From contig CAWIIO010000006.1 of the NCBI GenBank assembly GCA_963836265.1, forward strand, positions 434,001 through 498,000: a stretch of DNA of 64,000 nt, in the 5' to 3' direction. The position numbers were made by a program, and so were the translations under genes. The notes below the pieces were generated by a model. That model searched no databases. It was not told where the DNA came from and was given only the letters and a program-made list of their open reading frames with translations. Shown here piece by piece: positions 43,121 to 50,581 of this stretch. The stretch is from CAIWHR01 sp963836265 (GTDB taxonomy: Bacteria; Pseudomonadota; Gammaproteobacteria; Burkholderiales; Casimicrobiaceae). Numbering within the stretch: the first letter of the stretch is position 1; every line of letters begins with the position of its first letter.

Positions 43121-43134
43121 TTGACGCAGATCAA
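43121..43134 (-). promoter_or_regulatory. FNR/DNR-type box upstream of nuoA
   Basis: TTGACGCAGATCAA: perfect ATCAA half site and one C for T in the other. It is centred about 97 nt before the nuoA ATG, between nuoA and the end of malic enzyme, so it most likely serves the nuo(-nqr) operon. Confidence 0.6.
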
Positions 43135-43210
43135 CGGGCTACCAGAGTCGCCGCCCCCGCGGCACGCCTCATTGACCCCGGTCAGACCAGGGTCGCTGCT
43201 CCGAGGTCGA

Positions 43211-43234
43211 CCGCGCGTTTCCGGCGACGCGCGG
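43211..43234 (-). terminator. Possible terminator hairpin after malic enzyme
   Basis: CCGCGCGT and ACGCGCGG form a perfect 8-bp stem with an 8-nt loop, 17 nt beyond the malic enzyme stop codon in the transcript direction. There is no U tract, so factor-dependent ending or RNA stabilisation is as likely as intrinsic termination. Confidence 0.4.
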
Positions 43235-43251
43235 CCTTCCCGTGTGCTTTG

Positions 43252-44925
43252 TTAGCTCCCCGTTACGTAGGTCGCGTAGTGCGGGTCGTACATCTGCGAA
43301 CGCACATAGGCGAGGAGGTCCGTGGGTTGCGCCGCGGTGGCGAGGCCTTCGCGGTACGCGACGTCTGCAACCGCGGTGGCGATTTGCGCCGACACCTCGC
43401 GGATCCTCGCGAGCGGCGGGTAGAGGCTTCCCTGTGCGAGGTCTGCTTCGGTGACCTCTCGGGCGAGCGTTTGCGCGGCGGTCAGGAACATCGCGTCGGT
43501 GATCCGCCGCGTCCGGCTTACGATCGCACCGAGGCCCACGCCGGGGAAGATGTAGGAGTTGTTGCCCTGTCGCGGCACGAACGTCTTCCCGGCAAGGGCG
43601 ACGGGGTCGAACGGGCTGCCCGACGCGTACAGCGCACGGCCGCCGCTCCACTCGTAGGCCTGGGCCGCAGTGCATTCCGACTTCGACGTCGGATTCGACA
43701 GTGCGAAGATGATCGGCCGCTCGTTGTACTTGGTCATTTCCTGCACGACTTCCCGCGTGAACGTGCCGCCGACGGCGGCAACGCCAATGATGGCCGTGGG
43801 CTTCAGCGACTTGATGGCGGCGAGGAAATCGGCGGTCGGCGCGTGCTCGTGCGCATAAGGGCGTTTATGCTGGGCGAGGTTGTCGCGGCTCTTGACGACG
43901 AGCCCGTGCGAGTCGGTGAGCCAGCAGCGGCCGCGTGCGGCAGGACGCGGCACACCCGCCGCCACCATCGCTTCCACGACGAGATCGGCGATGCCGGTCG
44001 CCGCTTCGCCGGCGCCGAAGAAGAGCAGCTTCTGGGCGGCGAGCGTGCCCCCGCTGATCCGCAGCGCCGACAGGATGCCGGCGAGCGCGACCGCGGCCGT
44101 GCCCTGGATGTCGTCGTTGAACGTGCAGAGGCGATCGCGGTATTTCTCGAGCAGGCGAAACGCGTTGCGGTTGGCGAAATCCTCGAACTGGACGACGACG
44201 CCCGGAAATACTTCCTGGGTTGCGACGATGAATTCCTCGACCAGCGCGTCGTATTCCGCGCCCGCGAGCCGTGGCTGCTGCAGGCCGAGGTAGAGCGGAT
44301 CGCGGCGCAGCGCCTCGTTGTTGGTGCCGACGTCGAGAATGATGGGCAGGCATTGCGTTGGATGCACGCCCGCGCCTGCCGTGTAGAGCGCGAGCTTGCC
44401 GACAGGAATGCCCATCCCACAGGCGCCCAGGTCGCCCAGACCGAGGATGCGCTCGCCGTCGGTGACGACGATGATCCGGACATCGTGGTAGGGCCAGTTG
44501 CGCAACACGCTCGCGATCCGGCCGCGATCGTTGGCGCCGACGAACAGGCCGCGCGGCCGCTGGAAGATGTGGCCGAATTGCTGGCACGCGAGACCGACCG
44601 TCGGCGTGTAGATGATCGGCATCATCTCGTCCGGATGGTCAATGACCGTCCGATAGAAGAGTGCCTCGTTACGATCGTGCAGCGCGTTGAGGTCGATGTA
44701 TTTCTCGAGGTCCGTCGTCTTGCGGCGGAAATTCTCGAGCACCCGCGCTTCCTGCTCTTCCTGCGAGAAGACGTGCGACGGCAGCAGACCGCGCAGGCCG
44801 AGCGCGTCGCGCTCGGTATCCGTGAAGGCCGTGCCCTTGTTCAGCGTTGGCTCGCGCAGCAGCGACAAGCCCCTTGGAAGCCACGCCGGTGCGCCGGCGG
44901 GTGCATGATGTACGGATTGGTCCAT
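43252..44925 (-). CDS. maeA: NAD-dependent malic enzyme
   Basis: Oxidative decarboxylation of malate to pyruvate and CO2 (reversible), cytoplasmic, 557 residues like MaeA/SfcA. Malic N-domain with IIYTPTVGLACQQF (catalytic Tyr) and QFEDFANRNAFRLLEKY (metal-binding acidic residues and Lys region); NAD-domain with LFFGAGEAATGIADL and PIIFALSNPTSKSECT. It lies 62 nt after the FAD/Fe-S subunit of the ferredoxin oxidoreductase and reads in the same direction; both genes have the leader GAGGAGAACACC before their starts. It would join the C4-dicarboxylate (fumarate reductase) and pyruvate sides of metabolism. Confidence 0.94.
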   Translation of the reverse strand: MDQSVHHAPAGAPAWLPRGLSLLREPTLNKGTAFTDTERDALGLRGLLPSHVFSQEEQEARVLENFRRKTTDLEKYIDLNALHDRNEALFYRTVIDHPDEMMPIIYTPTVGLACQQFGHIFQRPRGLFVGANDRGRIASVLRNWPYHDVRIIVVTDGERILGLGDLGACGMGIPVGKLALYTAGAGVHPTQCLPIILDVGTNNEALRRDPLYLGLQQPRLAGAEYDALVEEFIVATQEVFPGVVVQFEDFANRNAFRLLEKYRDRLCTFNDDIQGTAAVALAGILSALRISGGTLAAQKLLFFGAGEAATGIADLVVEAMVAAGVPRPAARGRCWLTDSHGLVVKSRDNLAQHKRPYAHEHAPTADFLAAIKSLKPTAIIGVAAVGGTFTREVVQEMTKYNERPIIFALSNPTSKSECTAAQAYEWSGGRALYASGSPFDPVALAGKTFVPRQGNNSYIFPGVGLGAIVSRTRRITDAMFLTAAQTLAREVTEADLAQGSLYPPLARIREVSAQIATAVADVAYREGLATAAQPTDLLAYVRSQMYDPHYATYVTGS

Positions 44926-44987
44926 GGTGTTCTCCTCGTTGATCTTGTGCGCGTGACGCGGAGCGGCCCGGCCTTTCGGCTACGAGG

Positions 44988-46616
44988 TCACGTCGTCTCC
45001 GGCACCATCTTGATCGCACCGCAAGGGCATTCCGACACGCAGATGCCGCAGCCCTTGCAGTAGTCGTAGTTGAACTCGAAGCGCTTGCCCGGGCCGAGCT
45101 TGATCACCGCGTTGTCCGGGCAGACGCCGTAGCAGTTGTCGCATTCGAAGCAGTTGCCGCAGGACAGGCAGCGCCGCGCTTCGAACAGCGCATTGGTCTC
45201 GTCCAGCCCGCTCACGACTTCGTCGAACGTCGACGTGCGCCGCGCGAGATCGAGCCGCGGGCGCACCATGTGCGGCGCGTCGGCGTAGTACCACGGATTG
45301 AGCTTGCCGAACTCGGCCAGCTCGTGCTTGGGCGGCGGCGCATACACGGCGCCGCGGAGCCAGGCATCGATATGGCGCGCGGCCTTCTTGCCGTGACCGA
45401 CGGCGACCGTCACGGTACGCTCCGAGGGCACCATGTCGCCGCCCGCGAAGATCCCGGGATAGCCGGTCATCATGTTCGGCCCGACTTCGACGGTGCCGTT
45501 CTTGATCGCGAGCCCGGGCACGCCTTCGAGCAGCGACAGATCGACGTCCTGCCCGAGTGCCAGCACGAGCGAGTCGGCTTCGAGTGTCTGCAGCTCGCCG
45601 GTCGGCTGCGGAAACCCGGTCGCATCGAGCGTCATCTTTTCGACAGTGAGCGTGCCCTCGTCGGCCATGTTCCGGATCGTCGAGAGCCATTTGATCAGCA
45701 CGCCTTCCTGCAGGGCTTCCTCGACTTCGAAATCGTGCGCGGGCATCTTTTCGCGCGTACGGCGGTAGACGATGATCGCCTCGGTGGCGCCGAGCCGCTT
45801 CGCTGTCCGTGCGACGTCGAGCGCGGTGTTGCCGCCCCCGTACACGACCACGCGGCGGCCGAGCATCGGCTTGTCCTCGCCCTCCATCCCGCGGAGCACC
45901 GACACGGCGTCGAGCATTCGCGCCGCCTCGCCGGCGGGAATGTACGCGCGCTTGCCGATGTGCGCGCCGACGGCGAGGAACGCGGCGTCGAATCCGCCTT
46001 CGCGCATCGTCGCGCGAATGTCCTCGACCTTGCGGTTCAGCACGAGCTCGACGCCCATCTCAAGAATGCGTTGCACCTCGGCGTCGAGCACGTCGCGCGG
46101 CAGCCGGTACTTGGGAATGCCGAAGCGCATCATGCCGCCCGCGAAGGGGCCGGCTTCGATCATCGTCGCGCGATGCCCGAGGCGGCGCAGGTGATAGGCG
46201 GCCGACAGCCCCGACGGGCCGGCGCCGACGACGAGCACCCGTTTTCCGGATTCGGCGGCAGGCGGCGCGAACTTCCAGCCGCGCTTGATCGCCTCGTCGC
46301 CGAGGAAACGCTCCACGGCATTGATGCCGACCGCTTCGTCGAGCTTGCCACGGTTGCAGGCGCCCTGGCAGGGGTGGTAGCAGACGCGCCCCATGATTGC
46401 GGGCAGCGGGTTGTTCTGCGTCAATGCGCGCCAGGCCGCTTCGTAATCGCCGCTCTCGGCGTGATAAAGCCAGCCCTGGATGTCCTCGCCCGCCGGGCAG
46501 GCGGCGTTGCACGGTGGCAGCCGATCGAGATAGACGGGACGCGAATTGCGCCAGGAGCCCGTCTTGTTCGCAAGGCTCGAGCCGACGTCCAGCGTGATCG
46601 CGAAGGGCTTATCCAA
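44988..46616 (-). CDS. FAD/Fe-S subunit of 2-oxoacid oxidoreductase (GltD-like plus ferredoxin domain)
   Basis: About 542 residues. The N-terminus holds a GltD-type double-cluster region (PPCNAACPAGEDIQGW and GRVCYHPCQGACNRG), then an FAD site VLVVGAGPSGLSAAYHLRRLG and an NAD(P) site VVVYGGGNTALDVARTAKRLG. The C-terminus is a PorD-like ferredoxin domain with CLSCGNCFECDNCYGVCP and CKGCGICVSECPCG. The combination resembles the epsilon subunit of phenylglyoxylate:NAD+ oxidoreductase with its delta ferredoxin fused on. It would pass electrons from the alpha-beta core to NAD(P)+ or ferredoxin. TTG start 46616 is chosen because GAGGAG lies 8 nt upstream and overlaps the end of the beta-subunit gene; longer readings extend into that gene. 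Confidence 0.85.
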   Translation of the reverse strand: MDKPFAITLDVGSSLANKTGSWRNSRPVYLDRLPPCNAACPAGEDIQGWLYHAESGDYEAAWRALTQNNPLPAIMGRVCYHPCQGACNRGKLDEAVGINAVERFLGDEAIKRGWKFAPPAAESGKRVLVVGAGPSGLSAAYHLRRLGHRATMIEAGPFAGGMMRFGIPKYRLPRDVLDAEVQRILEMGVELVLNRKVEDIRATMREGGFDAAFLAVGAHIGKRAYIPAGEAARMLDAVSVLRGMEGEDKPMLGRRVVVYGGGNTALDVARTAKRLGATEAIIVYRRTREKMPAHDFEVEEALQEGVLIKWLSTIRNMADEGTLTVEKMTLDATGFPQPTGELQTLEADSLVLALGQDVDLSLLEGVPGLAIKNGTVEVGPNMMTGYPGIFAGGDMVPSERTVTVAVGHGKKAARHIDAWLRGAVYAPPPKHELAEFGKLNPWYYADAPHMVRPRLDLARRTSTFDEVVSGLDETNALFEARRCLSCGNCFECDNCYGVCPDNAVIKLGPGKRFEFNYDYCKGCGICVSECPCGAIKMVPETT

Positions 46617-47646
46617 CGGTGTTCTCCTCGCGCAGGCCGAAGCGGACGATGTTGCGATCGGCGATCGCCTGGATGGCGTCCTGCCGCGCCTGGTCGGGTT
46701 TGGCGCCAAACAGATGCGCGAAGCGCTTCTGCAGCTGCAGGTACTCGGTCACCGGCACGGGTCGCCTGATCTTCGTGCGTCCCGTGATCTCGCCATGCTC
46801 GGCCTCGAACAGCGGAAAGAGTCCCGATTCGACCGCCAGCCGCGCAACCTTGATCGTGTCGGCCGGCGCCGAGCCCCAGCCCAACGGACAGGGCACGTGG
46901 ATGTGGACGTAGCGCGCGCCTTGGAGCCCCATCGCGCGCGTCACTTTGTATTCGAGATCGCGCAAGTTAGCGACGCTCGCCGTTGCAACGTAAGGGATCT
47001 GGTGTGCCATCGCAATCAGCGGCACGCTCTTGCCGGTGCCGAACACGTTCCCCGGCTCGCGGCCGACGGCCATCGTCGTCGCGGTACGCGCGGCCGGCGG
47101 CGTCGCGCTCGAGCGCTGGACGCCCGTGTTCATGTAGGCCTCGTTGTCATAGCAGATGTAGAGCACGTCGTCGTTGCGCTCGAACATCCCGGAAAGACAC
47201 CCGAAGCCGATGTCGGTGGTGCCGCCGTCGCCGCCCTGAGCCACGACGCGGACGTCGGTGCGGCCCTTGATCCGCATCGCCGCGGCGACTCCCGACGCGA
47301 CGGCAGCAGCATTGCCGAACAGCGAATGGATCCAGGGAATCTGCCACGACGTCTCGGGATACGGCGTCGAGAACACTTCGAGGCAGCCGGTCGCGTTGAC
47401 GGCGATCAGCTGCTTGTTGGCGGCGCGCATCGCGGCGTCGATCGCGTAGCGCGCGCCGAGCGCCTCGCCGCAACCCTGGCAGGCGCGGTGGCCCGAGTTG
47501 AGCGAATTGGTCCGCTCCATGTTGGCCTGCACCGAGCGCTCGTTCTCGGCGAGCAGGCGGTTGCCGACGGTGAACGTCCCCGTCTGGTAGAACTTGACCG
47601 ACTGCATCGGTGGCGGCGCGCGGTCGAAGGAGGTGCGATTGTTCAT
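46609..47646 (-). CDS. 2-oxoacid:ferredoxin oxidoreductase beta subunit
   Basis: Thiamine-diphosphate-binding subunit, 345 residues, PorB-like. Cluster ligands in RACQGCGEALGAR and TGCLEVFSTPYP; TPP/Mg motif GGDGGTTDIGFGCLSGMFERN with YDNEAYMNTGVQRSS; last Cys in IHVPCPLGWGSAP. The sequence follows pyruvate-type enzymes closely, but phenylglyoxylate and related aromatic 2-oxoacid enzymes share this form, so the substrate is not fixed by sequence. It starts 11 nt after the alpha gene, with AGGAG in the gap. Confidence 0.9.
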   Translation of the reverse strand: MNNRTSFDRAPPPMQSVKFYQTGTFTVGNRLLAENERSVQANMERTNSLNSGHRACQGCGEALGARYAIDAAMRAANKQLIAVNATGCLEVFSTPYPETSWQIPWIHSLFGNAAAVASGVAAAMRIKGRTDVRVVAQGGDGGTTDIGFGCLSGMFERNDDVLYICYDNEAYMNTGVQRSSATPPAARTATTMAVGREPGNVFGTGKSVPLIAMAHQIPYVATASVANLRDLEYKVTRAMGLQGARYVHIHVPCPLGWGSAPADTIKVARLAVESGLFPLFEAEHGEITGRTKIRRPVPVTEYLQLQKRFAHLFGAKPDQARQDAIQAIADRNIVRFGLREENTVG

Positions 47647-47657
47647 GGAGGTACTCC

Positions 47658-48911
47658 TCAGCCGATCCGCGACCCGACGGTGCCCAGCCGGCGCAGGATC
47701 GCCTCGGCCGTCGGTCCCGTCCGCCGCGTCTGCGCCTCGCGCTCGAGCTCGTTCGCGACCACGTCGGCATTGAGATCGAGGAACGTCACCTGCTCGAGCT
47801 CGTCGGCCGTCGCGTCCTCGAAGAGTTGCCGCAACGACGCCCGCGTGATCGCGCGGCCGCCGAGCCCGGCGATGACCGTGTAGCCGTGCAACTGGATGCC
47901 GGACAGCGACTTGCGCACGCCGTCGGAGACGATGCCGCCGAGACCCACGGCCAGGCATTTCTCGAGGACGACCACACGCTTCGCGTGCTGAAGCGTCTCG
48001 CGCAGTGCGAGCAACGGGAACGGCCGGAACGAGCAGATCGACACCGAGCCGATCGCCACGCCGCCGGCGCGCATTTCGTCGACGACTTCCTGCACGGTGC
48101 CATTGACCGAGCCCAGCGCGACGACGATCGTTTCGGCATCCGCGGTGCGATAGGGACGGATCAGGCCACCCGATGCGCGGCCGAACTGCGCCGCGAACGC
48201 GCTGGAGAGCTGCGGGATCAGCGAGAGCGCGCGCAGCTGCTTGTGATGGGCGAGGTAGCGCACCTCGGTGAACGCTTCCGGACCGACCATCGCGCCGATC
48301 GACACCGGGTCCGCGGGATCGAGGAGCTGCCGCGGCTCGAACGGCGGCAGGAACGCGTCGACCTGGCCCTGGGGAGGGATGTCGACCCGGTCGTAGGCGT
48401 GCGTGAGGATGAAGCCGTCCATGCACACCATCACCGGGCACGACAGCTCTTCGGCGAGCCGGAACGCCTGGATATGCAGATCGAGCGCTTCCTGGTTGGT
48501 CTCCGCGTAGAGCTGGATCCAGCCGGCATCGCGCATCGACATGCTGTCGGAATGGTCGTTCCAGATATTGATCGGCGCGCCGATCGCGCGGTTGCCGATC
48601 GTCATCACGATCGGCAAGCCCAATCCGGCCGCGTTGTAGACGGCTTCGGCCATGAACAGCAGGCCCTGGCTGGAGGTGGCCGTGTAGGTCCGCGCGCCCG
48701 CGGCCGACGAGCCGATCGCCACCGACAGCGCGGCGAACTCCGATTCGACGTTGATGAACTCGCACCCCACCAATTCGCCGGACTTCACCATCTCGCCCAG
48801 GCCCTCGACGATGTGCGTCTGCGGCGTGATCGGATAGGCGCAGATCACCTCGGGGCGGCAGAGCGCGATCGCCTCGGCGACGGCCCAGGAGCCTTCGACT
48901 TGCTTAAGCAT
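47658..48911 (-). CDS. 2-oxoacid:ferredoxin oxidoreductase alpha subunit
   Basis: 417 residues, PorA-like. Substrate-side motif CAYPITPQTHIVEGLGEMV with FINVESEFAALSVAIGSSAA; TATSSQGLLFMAEAVYNAAG; NIWNDHSDSMSMRDAGWIQL, all characteristic of the pyruvate/phenylglyoxylate branch rather than the 2-oxoglutarate branch. The C-terminal transketolase-like domain ends with a polar tail. It overlaps the gamma gene by 8 nt. Confidence 0.9.
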   Translation of the reverse strand: MLKQVEGSWAVAEAIALCRPEVICAYPITPQTHIVEGLGEMVKSGELVGCEFINVESEFAALSVAIGSSAAGARTYTATSSQGLLFMAEAVYNAAGLGLPIVMTIGNRAIGAPINIWNDHSDSMSMRDAGWIQLYAETNQEALDLHIQAFRLAEELSCPVMVCMDGFILTHAYDRVDIPPQGQVDAFLPPFEPRQLLDPADPVSIGAMVGPEAFTEVRYLAHHKQLRALSLIPQLSSAFAAQFGRASGGLIRPYRTADAETIVVALGSVNGTVQEVVDEMRAGGVAIGSVSICSFRPFPLLALRETLQHAKRVVVLEKCLAVGLGGIVSDGVRKSLSGIQLHGYTVIAGLGGRAITRASLRQLFEDATADELEQVTFLDLNADVVANELEREAQTRRTGPTAEAILRRLGTVGSRIG

Positions 48912-49482
48912 GAATGGCCTCGTGCGAATTTTTCGCGAGCGCGTGGGCTTCGGTTGCCGCGAGCACGTTGCCCTCGGCGACCTTGCCCGGGAACTTCGAC
49001 CGGATCGCCGCGACCACCGATTCGAGCCGGATCTGGCCGCTGACCGCGGCGAAGCCGCCGAGCAGCGCGGCATTGGGCACCGGGCGCCCGACGTGCTTCT
49101 GCGCGAGCTCGGTCGCCGGAACGAGGTAGACGCGGTAATGCCGCCGATCGGCGGCAAAATCCGCGAGGCCAAGCTCCGCGAGACCGCGCGTCGAGTTGAG
49201 GAGGATCAGTCCGCCCGCCTGCAACCCGTTGAACAGATCGACCTGGTGCAGCAAGGTCGGGTCCTGGATGATCAGCGCGTCGGGTTCCATTACCGGCTCG
49301 CGCAGCCGGATTTCCTTGTCGTCGATGCGGCAGAACGCCATCACCGGCGCGCCCATGCGCTCCGAGCCGAAGCTTGGAAAGGCCTGCGCGTGCCGGCCTT
49401 CGAGGAAGGCGGCCACCGACAACAGTTCGGCGCCGGAAACGACCCCCTGCCCGCCGCGACCGTGGATGCGGACCTGGAACAT
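48904..49482 (-). CDS. 2-oxoacid:ferredoxin oxidoreductase gamma subunit
   Basis: 192 residues, first gene of the operon. It begins MFQVRIHGRGGQGVVSGAEL, the family signature, then AQAFPSFGSERMGAPVMAFCR and VPNAALLGGFAAV. Start at 49482 is fixed by the signature; upstream codons in this frame lie in the regulatory spacer. An FNR/DNR-like box lies about 107 nt upstream. Confidence 0.92.
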   Translation of the reverse strand: MFQVRIHGRGGQGVVSGAELLSVAAFLEGRHAQAFPSFGSERMGAPVMAFCRIDDKEIRLREPVMEPDALIIQDPTLLHQVDLFNGLQAGGLILLNSTRGLAELGLADFAADRRHYRVYLVPATELAQKHVGRPVPNAALLGGFAAVSGQIRLESVVAAIRSKFPGKVAEGNVLAATEAHALAKNSHEAIHA

Positions 49483-49588
49483 CAATGCCTCCAATCTGAT
49501 CTGGTATGCGCACCGTTGCCCGCGCACGCGGGGACGGCGCCCCAATTTCGACGGTAGCGATCATGCTGCCCGGAATCGCCCGGAACCC

Positions 49589-49602
49589 ATTGACGCAAAT
49601 CA
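49589..49602 (-). promoter_or_regulatory. FNR/DNR-type box on the ferredoxin-oxidoreductase side
   Basis: TTGACGCAAATCAA, with one perfect half site, in the 322-nt divergent spacer (49483-49804). It is nearer the gamma-subunit gene (about 113 nt from its ATG to the box centre). Apart from this and the companion box at 49674, the spacer shows no gene. Confidence 0.6.
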
Positions 49603-49673
49603 AGAGTGGTTCGTCCTGCTGCGCTCGGAATAACCCTTGCGAGGTAAGTCCTTCTTCTCTTGCATCGCAGTGA

Positions 49674-49687
49674 TTGACGCACGTCAA
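49674..49687 (+). promoter_or_regulatory. FNR/DNR-type box on the fumarate reductase side
   Basis: TTGACGCACGTCAA, 85 nt after the first box and centred about 124 nt upstream of the frdC ATG. It is a perfect inverted repeat (TTGAC/GTCAA). Two boxes in one divergent spacer suggest separate control of frdCAB and the ferredoxin-oxidoreductase operon. Confidence 0.6.
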
Positions 49688-49804
49688 GAGCGTCGTCGCT
49701 CGCGAGGCTATAGTGGCCGGCAGGCGCAATCGCCGAAAAGGGGAAGCGCGTTGCCAGACGATCGCGCCCGGTCCCCTTGCATGCGCACGTCGAGGAGCCG
49801 TTCC

Positions 49805-50581
49805 ATGGACACGATGAATCCCGTTATCGCCGGCGTCGGTCTCGCCGGCGCGCCGCGAAAGAGCCGGTGGCCGGCGCGCCTCGACCTCGTGCAGAGCGGA
49901 TCGGGACTGCTGATCGCGCTGTTCATGTGGGGCCATATGTTTTTCGTGTCCACGATCCTGATCAGCAAGGAGGCGATGTGGACGGTCACCAAGTTCTTCG
50001 AGGGCTATTTCTTCCTCGGCCGGTCGCACCCGGTGATCGTGTCGTTCGTGGTCGCCGGCGTGATCGCGCTGATCGTCGTGCATGCGTTCCTCGCGCTTCG
50101 CAAGTTCCCGATCAACTACTGGCAGTTCACGACGTTCCGCGGCCACATGAAGATGATGCGGCACGAGGACACGACGCTGTGGTTCTGGCAGGTGTTCACC
50201 GGGTTCGCGCTGTTCTTCCTCGCCGCGCCGCACGTGTACATCATGCTGACGCACCCGGAGCTGATCGGCCCGTTCGAATCCTCCGACCGGGTGTGGACGG
50301 GTCACTACTGGCCGCTCTACATCCTGCTGCTTCTCGCAGTCGAGCTGCATGGCGGGATCGGTCTCTATCGCCTCGCCGTCAAGTGGGGCTGGTTCGAAGG
50401 GTCCGATCCGAATGCGACGCGCAAGCGGCTGAAGGCGCTCAAGTGGGCGCTGACGGCGTTCTTTCTCGTGCTCGGTTTCGCCACGCTCGCCGCGTACATC
50501 AAGATCGGCATCGAGCACGCTCCCGATTACGGACAGCCGTACGTGCCGGTGTCGCTGCAGGCGCCGGGAGGACCGCGATGA
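49805..50581 (+). CDS. frdC: Quinol:fumarate reductase cytochrome b subunit, Wolinella type
   Basis: Dihaem membrane anchor, 258 residues, five helices. Haem ligands H44, H93, H143 and H182 fall at exactly the Wolinella succinogenes positions. The menaquinol-site E66 and the E-pathway E180 (AVELHGGIG) are also retained at the same numbers. This marks a type B diheme enzyme that handles a low-potential quinol and compensates charge through E180. Start ATG 49805 gives this exact numbering. Its stop overlaps the frdA start (ATGA). The tail after about 245 is longer and polar. Confidence 0.95.
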   Translation: MDTMNPVIAGVGLAGAPRKSRWPARLDLVQSGSGLLIALFMWGHMFFVSTILISKEAMWTVTKFFEGYFFLGRSHPVIVSFVVAGVIALIVVHAFLALRKFPINYWQFTTFRGHMKMMRHEDTTLWFWQVFTGFALFFLAAPHVYIMLTHPELIGPFESSDRVWTGHYWPLYILLLLAVELHGGIGLYRLAVKWGWFEGSDPNATRKRLKALKWALTAFFLVLGFATLAAYIKIGIEHAPDYGQPYVPVSLQAPGGPR

